Shown: positions 13,501 to 26,000 of the stretch, one piece after another | How the letters are laid out: every line of letters starts with the position of its first letter | Position numbering within the stretch: the first letter of the stretch is position 1 | From: Sitta carolinensis | Taxonomy: Eukaryota > Chordata > Aves > Passeriformes > Sittidae | Length of the DNA stretch: 64,000 nucleotides | Assembly: GCA_032173965.1 (NCBI GenBank) | Contig: CM063290.1 | Location: forward strand, 12,487,501-12,551,500 | Direction: 5' to 3' | Position numbers and translations under genes: made by a program | Notes under the pieces: generated by a model | Database searches by the model: none | What the model saw: only the letters and a program-made list of their open reading frames with translations | What the model was told of the DNA's origin: nothing

Positions 13501-16500
13501 GGTGTGGTGCCATTATCTCACAGAGCAGAAGGACACACCTGATGCTGGCTGGCTCTTGACATTGTTGTGTGCTGTCCCTAAGGAAAACCAGGAGGCCCAG
13601 GCACTTTAAGTGCTTACAGGCACATGGTGTTTTTGGGAACATTTCCCTGATACATGGTCATTTCACCTTCTGCACCCAGCCACGGCACCTTTGGGTCCTA
13701 TTGCTTTTCCCACCCTTGTTGAAGAAGCCATGGACTTTCTCGGTGTCACAGAGCTCTGGACATGTCTCCAGTGGTGAGGAGACAGGTTAGAGATGCAAGG
13801 GGCAGGGTCTGTGCAATCTCCCAGCGTGCTGCTGGCAGCAGAAATGGGAGAGAAAAAGAATGTATGGGTATAGAGCCTCCTCTACACCTTAGCTGGCAGT
13901 GCCTGGCTGGTACTCAGCCACATCAGTCACAGCCTTTGCTGGAGATTAACAGGGCAGAGATGTATTAAGTGCTCTGCAGAGCCTGAACAATGTAATTACC
14001 CTCCAAGTGAGGCAAGAATTTGTGCCAAGAGATTTTTATCTTCCATGAATGAGCTGGAGAGTGAAGGGCTCCTGGCTTTTATGAAAGGCAGGAAACTCCA
14101 ACTCTCCAACTACTATTTTATGAGCCAAGAGATTTGACCACCATGAAGCAATGTCTGTGTCATTAACTTGGCCAGACAGCCAGAATATGTCAGGACAAGG
14201 GTGGTGACTAATGCTGCTAGAAATGCTCCTGAATTACTTGTAAACTGCTGCTCTTGGAGCACCTGCTGTCGCCAAGGGGTCTGTCCTGGCAGCACCAGAG
14301 CACCTCTGCCAGCTCCCAGCTCTTCCTGGCAATGCTGCAGGCACTGTGGCCCTACAAGCACTTTGGCACAGTCTGAAGCAAAGCTCCACAGGTGGAGAGA
14401 AGCAGAGAAGCAGGCAGCAAGAGAAGAGTGGTGTTTCTAGGGAACAGGAGGACTTTGCTGGTGTGGGCGTCTCTAACTGCACCCAGTATCCTGCCCTGTC
14501 TGCTGCTCTTCACAGGTGAATCTCTTTTAATCTGGAAATGAGTTTGGCTTCTTGCCCCACTGTCTCAGTGGTGGGAGGGCTGCTGCTGCTCCCCATCCAG
14601 CCTGGCCACTGCTGCTCTTGGTGGCTGAAATAACTGCTTTTTCCTCTCTGTGCCTGTTCTCTGGTGTGCTCTACAGAGGAATGAAGTCTCCCCTGTTGTG
14701 TTTTGCAGAACTATCCAGCCATTTAGTCCTTGCTAGAGCAGGCTGATTTCCTGCTGTTGTGCTCTTTCATGCCTGTTGAAATTAGTCCAGCTCTCCTGAA
14801 CGTGGGCAGCAAGAGGAAACCTCTCTTGTGCCAGAGAGACAAACCCCGTATCAGACCTGATGACAGACCCTTACAGACCTGTGGTAGTGATTTCTCTGCA
14901 GGCTCATCCTGTCTCTCTTAACTCTTGTTTCTGTTTCCTCCCTTGGAGCCAGTTCCTTTTTGTTCCTTGTCTTTTAGCAGAAGCATCTTCAGTTTGTTAA
15001 TCCCCCTTTGATGGCATGTCAGCTGCTTCTCTGAAGTCCAAAGGGATGAGCTGCAAGTCTTCATTTGACTTTCAAAGGAAAAAGGAACAAAGTCTGACAA
15101 AATTCCTCTTTGCAAAGGCCACATTTATTGTTACTGTGTTCTTCATTATCTTGTACTATTTCGAAATTTGTTTTAAGATCTGGCTTTCTACTGCAGTTAA
15201 GCCTCAACCTTTCCTTATAACTTCTCCCTTCTTAAGAACAGATATTGTTTTTCACTTCTCTAGTCACATCCTAATGTCCCAGATGTGCTTAAACACTGCT
15301 ATTTCTGCAGCCCCTTACGTTAGTCTGCTCCAGTATGCAAAACTGGCTTTTCCCTCCTGAAAACAGGCTGGAAAATGGTGAATTAGTGTTTATCACATTA
15401 TTCATCTTGCTTCTTACATTATATCCAACATTATTGGTTTTATATTGAAAAGTAAGGCAAAGGGTTAACTTGGTTTGGGGTCATCCTGAGATTAGCATTT
15501 ACCCCATTTTCTCTGTAGAAAGACCTCCCCTTCTCCTTCCTTTGATCTACTTTTTCTCATGTAGCTGACTAAACTTGTCTGTTTGTGTAATACCACCTGT
15601 GAGGTGTCATTTGGTCTGAGGATTGCCGGAGGTGATAACCAGATGCTTTTGACCCGCAGTGTGTATTGGTGCCTTTGCTCTTATTCCCTATTCCATTCCA
15701 TTGCAAATTTCTGCATGCTCCAACTACTCTTCTAAGGTGGTTAAGTGTGCCTTTGGCTGCTGTGCTGCTTCAGACCCTTTACCTCTTTAGCATGAGATAC
15801 AAGTACCCCAACAGCTTAATAGCTTTTCTTCCACTTTTGGTCTTGAGCTCCTCCCCCTAGCTGATTTCTCATTTCCTAGAGATAATCAGTTTGCCTTTAG
15901 GAATTGGGAATTTGGGATCATGTTTCTTAGAGGTTTGTTGTAAATTAGTATGTGCTCAATTGATAATAATTTATTGTTGTGCCTTGCCTTTTCACAGCCT
16001 CTGCCAGTATGTGCTGGAGCACCCATCACCTTGTGCCTCTCCCAAGGGTTCCATGTGTCCCCTGGTGCTGCAGCCTCCTGTCTCTGTGCCTCTGTGCATT
16101 CCCTTCGCCCTGTAATCCTCCTCCCTTTGTCTCTGCTTCAGAGGCAGATAAATCTCTGCTCTCCTGTTCACTGGCTGGTGACTGCTTAACTCCTTGGCTC
16201 TCCTGCCTCCATCAGCCCTGCCCTTTCAGTCAGGGCTCAGCAGTTCATGGTCCAGCAGCTGGTAGTGAAGCCTAAAGAGGAAAAGGCCTATTCATGCGGA
16301 TCAGGTGATGGGGCACTCCTCAAAGCCTTGCCTGCAGAACAAAGCATTTTTGGGGCTTGCCAAGTTGCCTCTAAAGATGCAAGAACCACCTCCTGTGTGA
16401 TTCCTTCCCTTAATAGATGGAATTCAAAGCTCCCCACACAGCCATGTGGTGCCTGTGATTAAGTGGGCACAGTGCAACCTTCATGGATGCTGTGCCCTTG

Positions 16501-17600
16501 GAGGAACTGGCACAGAGGATCACAGCTGGTTTTAGCCTCCTCTCTGTCAGCTTTACTAAAAATTAATAGCACACAAGCTTCCTCCATGCCTTCAAACTTG
16601 GACAGCCAAGGCCTTCCCCTGTTGCAGTTTGCAGATTCACATTCTGGTTAATAATATAATTGAGATGTTTCCAGTGATTTAAAAGACTTCTGACTAAGCT
16701 CTTGGCATAAAGAGGAAAAAGTGAAAGCCAGAGTCAGGGGGAATCAAGAATTCAACAGAAGCCTTTGAACCAGCTTTTGATTTACGTATGAATAACACTG
16801 ATCTGCAAAGGGAATTGTGTCCAACAGAGGCACCAGGCAGGAGTGGTTCCATGCTGGGTGTCTCCCCCAGTTCCTACTAGGATTATTTTCTCCACCCTGC
16901 TTTTGTGATTGTGCACTTCTGCCTACTTACACAGGATCTCACACAGATCTGAATTCCCTTGATCTCACGGGCTGTGAACCATAGAGTCCAGAGTGACTGT
17001 GGCATGTAGAACAGGGATAGATGTATAGACCTGAAGGTCTGGGAGGTGTCAGATGCTGATGCAGAAGCAGAGTCAGCAAGCCAGGTGTTAAAGTGCCTCG
17101 GTGCCTGTGCTGGGACAGCCCGACGGGGACATCTGCTCTGCTGCCAGGCAGTGCCTCTGTGCTGGGTGCTGACCCTGTGACTTGCGTCAGCTCCTTGCGT
17201 GGCTTCTTGTCAATTCTGCTCCTGGAGGTGCTGGAGATGAAGGATTTTGTGGGTTTTTACTTAGAGGAGGCACTCGACCATAATGTACAGCCTATAAACT
17301 GCTTAGAAGCCTCTAAGCTTTACTTACCGTTCCTTCTGGGGTAACCAGCGTCATGTGCCAATCTGACTAATGCTTTTTAAAATGCAGTAGATTAAAGGTG
17401 AATGTGTTGTTTTGGATTAAGCATTGGAATGACAGCATTTCTCATTGCTCTGCACACACAGCTTGTCAGGGATGATGAACACTTCCTCTTCCTGAACTCT
17501 ACCAGTCATCCTTGAACGTGACAACAGCAGTTCAGTGATTTCACCCCTGCCCTTTTTGCACACATCCATAAAACACACCTGCATTCTGTCATCCCAGCTT
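1541..17600. other. Intergenic sequence, no gene recognised
   Basis: About 16 kb of mixed-composition DNA, CpG-depleted and rich in TG and CA, as expected of methylated vertebrate intergenic sequence. Short ORFs occur on both strands, for example 5149-5673 plus and 5254-5775 minus, but they overlap each other, resemble no known family and lack splice-site context. I found no tRNA, rRNA or snRNA and no clear CR1 tail. No BDH1-like dehydrogenase exon was seen, although a short or diverged exon could be missed by eye. Confidence 0.6.
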
Positions 17601-20000
17601 CACACTATGTGAGAATATATTAGCAAGTCAAACCTTGAATTTTCATATCTAGGTGTTCTGGTTTTATACATTTCTGTTTTTTTCTGAATATCAGCCTTCA
17701 CATGCTGATGATCCAACCCTCATGGGGTTCTGCAGCTGCACACCTTCACTCCCAGCTGCAGTAATGTTAGCAATGACTGTAGCTAAGGCTGAAACTGTAC
17801 TTCAATTCCCACAGGAGCTGTGTAATCCTTGTTTGTGTCTGGGATCTCCAAATCCCTCTGATTGTGTAGAAGGTAGCAACCGGTGCTTTCAAACTACATC
17901 AGGACGCTTCCTACTCACTTGGCTTCTTTACTTTCTAGTCACTGTTCCCTTTATTTCACTGCTTCAAAACTCATCTCTTCCAATTGATCCAAAATATTTT
18001 CAGTACCAATAGTTTTTAACTGAACAAGACTGATTGGGGATTTCTTGCTTTGGTTGCAGGCAAAAGTGGGGAGGTATTTTTACTTAGGAACACTGCTCTC
18101 TGTGCCTGCAGTATCCTGCAGGACACCTCATTCCTGTCTTGCTGGAGCTGGTTTAGACCAACCTTACATTCACAGCAATTTATATTTAATCTGCCGTCCA
18201 GCTCTAGTGCTTCTGAGCCACTTCAGTCCACGCACCTCCTTCTCCTTCCTATTTTGGGCTCTTGGTGCTTTGATGCTTCTTCTGGGTAGCTCAGCCTTCC
18301 AAGCTTCAGCTTACGTGAAATCCCCGAGACAGCCAGCTTATGTCACCATCATGCATCAGGGACAGCCACAAAGAAATCTGCAGCTCAGTAGAGCTGCTCT
18401 TGCTCCCATTCCCCTGGAAAGGGACAATGTAGGCTTAGGGAGAAGGCAGGCAGGCATGCTGCAGAGATGCATATGTGACATTACGACATTTGAATCAAAG
18501 AAAATAATGCAAAACTCATGTGCTACAAACCCCACATTTGGTATATGAGTGTTACATGAAGCAATCATTTACTGTGGTGTTAGAATAAAGAACTGTCAAA
18601 CATCTTTTACAGATGTGATGGTTCTTCTCTAAGCAATAGGAAATGTCTTTGTTCACAAGATGAGGTGAAAGAAAACTTGTCGAGCTTGCCTGAGCATATG
18701 TCTAGGGTATCAAAACCACAGACAGTGCATGTCTCCTGCCCTGCTTTGGTGCAGCCTGGATTTATCCCATTCCCCTTTTTTGTCCTTCTGGCAGAGCTAC
18801 TGATGGCTCTAAGTGAGGAGTTGCAGCTCCCTCTCTTGCCCTGCCAGAATTTTGAAGGGTGTCACCTGTTTTGTATAAAGGCTGGAAACTTGTGTCCAGT
18901 TACAAATGAACTGTCCCTGCCCCGGAGAAAAGTTGGGGCGCTGTGTCCAGATTTTGGTCATGCACTCAATGGAGCCTGGGATGTGGCTCTGCTGCTGGCC
19001 TGCTGGGTGACCTTGCTCGAGTCACTTTGCCACTCAGGTCACCTCCTTCCTGCTCCTTGCCCTGCCAACACACAGGGACAGGACTGCTCCTGCAGAACAG
19101 GGGAGAAACAACCCAGAGGTTCAGCTGCACCACGGGCTCCTCAGCAGGTGCCAAGAGCAGGGCACAGTACAGCAGCTCTTCTGCCTGCACTGCCCAGAGC
19201 AGCAGGGACCTGGCCTTTGTGAGAGCAAGATGCCCTGCAGAGAATCCGATGGAATGTAGCATCTCCTCTTACTAATCAAGTAGCTGTTATCTGTCTCTCC
19301 AGTCCTCCTGGCCCTTACCAGGAGTGCATCCTATTTGTTTCTTAAACAACCCTGTACCATGCTGTTCAATAATGTGAGAGTTTTGCTCTTGAGGAGCTGG
19401 ATGCAGCACTGCTCTCTTAAATGGCTGTTGTCCTGTACTGCAAATTAACAAGATTCCACTGGTTTTGTAATCAACAGCAATTAACTTGCCACAGAGGTTG
19501 CAAGAGAAATCTTTTGCCCACATCACAGGCTCCTCTGATCTTTTCCACAGCACCCAAAGCCACAGTACAGATGTCTTATGCAGACACACAGAGCTCTTTT
19601 CTGTGCAGCCACAGGGCTTGGAGTGACTGCAGGGCTCTGTCCCCAAGCCAAAGTCACCACTGGGGAGTGCAGAAGAAGACAGCCCAGAGTTCCTGGTGTC
19701 CCACAGAAACCTGCTCTGTGTCCTGCCCTCCATGCCAGCCTGGCAGTGGGAGGTGTGTGCCCAAGGCTGCTCCCAGTAGCAGTGAGGTGCAGGCCAGCCT
19801 GAGCTCCCCACAGACCCCACAGGGAGGGTCACAGCATGCCCACTGCCGTTCTACCCCAACCTGGCATTTCTCTCACTTTTCCTCATGTTGGAAAGAACAC
19901 CTGGAACCATCCAGAGCACCTGCACCTGAGCCTCCATCCAGGGACCTACTAAACTTCTGTTGAATTTTCTTTTAAAAAGCTCTGATATCCCTTTTGACCC
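17601..20000. other. Stop-poor intergenic segment
   Basis: Several unusually long ORFs fall close together: 18045-18548 plus (167 codons), 18665-19222 plus (185), 19421-19963 plus (180) and 19287-19832 minus (181). They are rich in Cys, Ser, Pro and Leu, which is typical of translated CTG- and CAG-rich non-coding DNA. Two of them overlap on opposite strands. No domain is recognisable. I read this as a stop-poor region produced by base composition, not as coding sequence. Confidence 0.5.
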
Positions 20001-23000
20001 TCCACTTCTGCCCTTCCTGGGCTGTGCTGCTGTAGTGAAAGCCCTCCAGTAGCTCCACATTAGACTGAAGAGGTCTCTGACTGCCGGAATGATGTAGCAT
20101 GCCAGGTTTTTGCCTAGGGAATGTGCACAGAGCTCAGTGCTCTGCCCCTCCAGTGAGGGCAGGGATCCAGCTGACCAGCCAGCTGCTTGTGCAGATAATT
20201 GCAGTATCAGTGAGATGGAATTAGATTACATTTATTTCATGATCAGTTATGTTCAAGCTCTTACACAGACATCTTTACTATGTTAAATTAAAATTAATTA
20301 ATTGCTTATTCTGGGAAAAGATTAACATCTAAAAGCTACATAAGACTTCCAGGGCTTGTCTATTTAGTAGTGCTTGACTTGCTTCTACAAGGCTTCATCT
20401 TGCCAAGTCAAGAATGAAACATAAAGTGCATTTACTACAAGTGAACTGGATGCAGCACCTGAGTTCGTACTCACTTCGTGCATTGCTGGTAATTCTCTGC
20501 TTCGTTTTTGCTGGTGTGCCTGAAGTGTCCTGGCTATAAACTGGCTCACATGGTGGATGACAGGACATCTGTGATGTGCCTGAGAAGGACAGCTAGGAGG
20601 CAGTTCTTTTTGGCACAGGGCAAGGGGTAATACATAGCATTTCCCAAATCAGAAGGGGATCTGCCAGTGAGAATTTCCCTCATCCCTCCCTGCCCACTGC
20701 TGGGAGACAGGTCACATCCAAGCAGTCCTAGCAGGTTTCTCAAATGTGAAAAAGCATCTCCATGTTTACTTTAATTGTCCTGAAATTTCAGCCTCTTAAA
20801 GTGCCATAGTTAGTTGTCCAGGTAGCTGGAAGACAGACCCTTTAATTCATCTTCTCTACATCCACTAACTAAAAGATGGAGCAGCAATGCTCTGAAAGAC
20901 TCCTGCTAATGCAGTATCAGCAATATACTTCAAAGTAGAGAATTCTGCTCCTGCAGAGGCAAACAGAATAGGCATCCTAACCAGCTTCTGAGCATGGGGC
21001 TCACTATTCGGTGTCTGTATTTTTCAAACAGCTTTTGGAAGCAGATTTTCATGGTTGATCACAGTTTTTGTAGCCTGTTCTCCCTCTGCTGTCTTCCTGC
21101 CTGTTCCCATATCAGCATAGATATTCTGACAACCCAGAGACTGGTGTTTCATTTCTGTCATTCCAGTTTTTCTCATGTATAAGATCAAGATGGTTGTCTC
21201 TGTCTCTTTTACTTCACTGAATCTGATATAGCGTAAAAGCAGCACTCACCTCCTCTACAAGTGTTTATTGGGAAAATTCTCACCCCAAAACAGAGTATAA
21301 CTTTATGCTCCGTTTCCTCAACTTTGGTGAGAAGGGGTTTTCCACTTTTGTGGCAAGCCACAGCGATGGACACTGGACACGCCCTGGGTCAAGCGCCACA
21401 GAGTGATTGTCTCTTTAAGCACAGATCTCAAAAGGCCATTTGCATCCCACTACAAGGCTTTCCCCAGGCTTTTCATACTTTCAGGCAGAACAGGTCCCAT
21501 TTTTTTGTGGGAGTTTTCTTTGAAGAGGGACTCCAAGGACCTGTGCTGTGCAGAGAAGGTGTGACCCCCAGCTCTGCAGCAGATCGGGTTTGCTGAGAGG
21601 TTAAGTAAGGATGTCCCATCTCCTGGCACTCATTACCATTAGATCTAAAGCAGGATGCAAGCCCCTTGTCCCCAGGTACCTTTGGCTGACAAAATAAACA
21701 TTAATTCATTCTGGTTTTCTCACTCCTCTCCTGCTCATGTCAGAGGTGAGACTGAAGCTGTATGAGAAAATGCATCATGTCCACCAGATTCTGTGTTGCA
21801 TTGATACTGACTGTTAACTAAAATAAGTATCCTTTTGAGTGTCATAACGGTAGCTGCTATTTAACCCCTCCTTCTCAGTTTCTTTTTGGGCTCCAGAGTG
21901 GGGAAAAATTGCTGTAGGAAGAATATTGGGAACAATATATACTTTTTTTCTTCAATTTTCTTTTGCCATGTTGGAAATGAATGACAGGCTGCAGCTGTCA
22001 ATATGACACTCTCACACACTCTTACACGCACTTAGACACACTTTTACACAATCACACTCTTACACACTCACTCTTACACACACATACACATTCACACTCT
22101 TGGTGGCAAGGGGCTGCCCTGCTCATACTCCTTGTCTAAAGCCATAAAATCCACAAAGTCTCTGTTTTACCTCCTTGTTCCTTTCCCCTGAAGGAAAACA
22201 ACCTTGTAAATTCTTGTGGCTCCTGGGAGAGGTGGGAGGTGCACATTGGCTTCCCTGGCGGTGTAGCTGCTTTTCATACTCCCATCATTCTCAGCAGAGA
22301 GTGGGTCTGTACTGCGTGGTGCCAGGAAGTGACAACTGCAGCTCGTCCCTTCTTGGGCTGGAGAAGTTCACCTGAATACTTCATAACACTATTTCACAGC
22401 ACATTTAGGCACTGTTAAGCAGGTAGAGTTCTTTTGGCTCTGTGGGTAGGTATCCTGCTCTGGTTCCAAGCTTGGCTGTGCATTTTTAAACATTATTAGA
22501 GTTCAGATGAAATTGCTTCCAGCTGCTTTCACAAAGTCTAAATATTGCCAGGGTTCCATATAATGTTCCTTTTCTGCCAGATTGTGGTCTCCTATAGAGA
22601 GGTCTTCAAAGACCAGTTTCAACAAAATCAAATTATTTTGGAATAGAATTACCTCTCACCCCCTTAAATTTCATTGTGTTCTTAAGAGTTTCCTGTAAAT
22701 AGATCCCACTCTTTAAAGGAGCCATGCTATTCTGCAGTGCTGGTGGGAGCCAGCCCTCACCAGGCTCCCTTGCATTAGCAATTCTTGGACAGACAGTGCC
22801 TAAGTAGCTTGTTATGTGATAAAACGTCACATTTCTTCTCCCCAGCACTGCTTGTGCTGATATTCAGCTCCTGCAGGAAACCATATGGCTTCCAGCAGCC
22901 TGCCCACATACCTGTACGTGCCTACACAGTCCATGAGTCACATTTACTGTTTGGATGCCCCTTGAGTCATCTGAAAATCTGTGAAATTTCCATGTCTCTT

Positions 23001-26000
23001 TTCTATGCCATCTCTTGAGAACTTTAGTCAGTTATGTATAAGGATTTACATATGTATCTTTTTTCTATTCTGTTTTTAGTTTCATGGGTGGTGATACACT
23101 TATTTTGAAGGAAATTGAATCTTGATGAGAGCAGAGCACTGGCTGCAGTTGTCTAGGGATGGGATTAAACTGAAAAAGTGAGACCCTCTTGAAGGAAGGG
23201 CATCAGGAACAAGAAGTCCAACACATTTGGGCTTCTACCCTTTCTTTCTGCTCTGACAGGGCCATACCTGATCACTGCTGACCCTTGGTGTGCCTCTGTG
23301 TCCAAAGACAGCTGCAGTGATGCATTCAGTGGGATGGGAGTGCTTTGGGAGCCTCTGACAAGACTTTGCAGCACTAAGGAATGGCACGGATGGAGCACAC
23401 AGGTCACTCAGAGCACTCTGGGGATTGACCCAGGGCAGCAGGGCTTGAGGTAGATGTCTGTCTTCATGCTCCTTCAGCTCCTTGGCTGCAGGGACTCCAG
23501 CCTCAGACAAGTCTATCTGTCCTTTATAAATCTCAAGACAAGATAATTTTGCTGCCTCAGGACAGCACAGGTAATGTGTAAACTTTTCCTGTTGCTTTTG
23601 CTGATGAAAACAGAGAAAAGACAGTTCTTTCTCTTTCCTCAATGATGGCCCAGCACTGAAGATGCATTACAGCCCCAATTAAAAACAGCAGCCTCAAGGT
23701 TTGCTGCAGCAGCATGGAATGATGTAACCAGCCTGCCAGAAACAGCTACTTTTGCAGCTGTACCCCAATTGCAGGCAGTGTTGGGTGTTTAACAGAGTAA
23801 TCTCACAAGCAGTTGAAGGGGAAAGGCTATGTGGATAGACTGTCCTGCTGTGGAGTGTAGGAGCTGACTGTTTGCATTGAAAACATCTATGTCTCCTCAT
23901 AAACATTCTTCAACCCAATCGTGAGTCTGAGGCCTTATAGAGCCAGGAAAGCTGTCAGAGGTATGTATGAGTGTTTTGAACAGCTGGAAGCAGCAGTGTG
24001 ATTTTGTAGAGAACTCCTTGTTGTAATTTAGCTTAGTAAAATTGCCAATTGTGTTTATTAGAGCAAACAATCAGGCCACTTCAGCTTCTGTGGAGATTGT
24101 GCTGCTTTATTCAGCTGCCCCAAAATGCTGCTCAGTACAGGCAGGGGTGTCCCTACTGTTTCCGTGCTGTTGAGAAGCATGTGTGACCCGGAAAGCTACA
24201 AACAAGCACACAAAAGCATTGCTAATTTATACCCCTCCCACCCTTCATCCCGACTGGCACTGTTTAAAAAAAATTCACTCTATAGAATAACAAAAACACC
24301 CCAACCAACAAACCCATGATATTTTCAAAATGTGATAGTAAACCTGAATAACTTGCTGTATAGTGCTTAGTCAAACAATATTGGTAAAATATGAGTTTTA
24401 ATACTAATAAAACTACTATTATACTAGTGATATACAAGGTATATATACTGGTACATAGTGCATGCAGCATGTATACACATACACGTGTAGGTATGTACAA
24501 TGTAAGAGGTATGTTCCATAGAAATAAATCAGGAACGTGAAGAGCAGAGCTAAAGGAACATGAGAGGAGAGGAGAGCTTCAAGAGAAGGCTTCAGTGAAA
24601 GCTGCTTCAGTGCAGAGGGTTCTGGGGTGGAGAACCCCTGACACAGCATTGCTGGGGAGCTGCTCTGCCTGCAGATGGAAACTCACTGAATAGGCAGCTG
24701 CTTGACGCCCTGGCAGCAACGTGCTAGATAGTCAGAGGAGGAATAAGAAGTTGAATTATTAGAGATAAAATTTCCTATCTGAATGCATGCTTTTGCACAA
24801 GCAACAGAAAGGAGCTGAGTGGTTGTTTTTAGGAAGGTTTGTTCCTCTAGTGCTGCTGGAGGGATTGGTGTAACAGATCTTACCCCATGTAACACACTCC
24901 TTAGTGAGAAGCAGAAATTTTAGAGGTTGTTTTCTGGCAGAGTCTGTTACTGCTCACAGCAAAAGGAGTGCTCTGGTGGATGCCTGTGTCCAGGAAGGCT
25001 CTGGCAGCTCCCAGGACCCTGCTGCCCTGTCAGCTGGGGCAGCTCCCTGTAACACAGCACATCACACTACCTGCAGCCCTGCCCCAGCCGTTCCCCTTCC
25101 TCAGCGGCACTTCTGAAGCTGCCTCTTGTTCAGCCCGAGGAGCTTAACTGATCTTGGCTATTTAGGGGAGCTTGGTCTCCAGCTGAGCCTCTCGGTAACT
25201 CCGAGGGAATGGTGGTGTCTGCTTACAGCTTTCCAGGATGAAGAGGCCACCAGGAGCAGCGAGTTTGAGAGACAGAAATGATAAGCCCGGGCAGTCTGGA
25301 TCCCTGCTGGCTTGTGCTACTCCATTAACAGACTAGCAGGGACTCATTTGCACGTCCCAAATGCCACCTCATCTTTCCTTCTAGCTGAGTGGTGTTCCTC
25401 AAATGGTCTGTGGATCTCTGTAGGATGGGCTGCATTTGTAAATTTTTTATATGGTGAAAGTGCACTAAGAAACCAAACATTGTTTAATGAGCCTAGAGAT
25501 GACTCCCCAGGTCTGTACAGATATTGAAAAGATTTTAGGGGACTGTGAAATGTCCAGCGTCCTGCTTTCAATATACATCCTGCTGAAACTGTCATGGACC
25601 AAGGCCGATGATTTCACTCTGACTGTGGTCATTGTGGAGTTATTTCCCTGGCTTTAGCAGAAATGCTTTTGTGAGGCATTGGACTCTGGCTGCCTGGACC
25701 TGAAGTCTGTTTTCCCCTGCAGCCAGAAGCAATGAAATGGAGTTGGTCCATGTGGGATGGTAAAATCTGCAGGGGAGTGTCATGTTTTCCACATTCTCAA
25801 AAGTACTTTCCACCCATCTGAAGAGTTTACAGAAATACCCCGCTGCAAATTTTTAAAAAAGCAACAAGTGTTTGTATTGTGCTGAAAAGTTAAACTTACT
25901 GGGGGCCAGACCACATAGTTTACTTCCCATACTGCTTGGGTGGTGAAATTTCTGAAGCACTGTGAGTCAGTAAGGGCTGAGGGCTGGATCTCCTTGGCCC

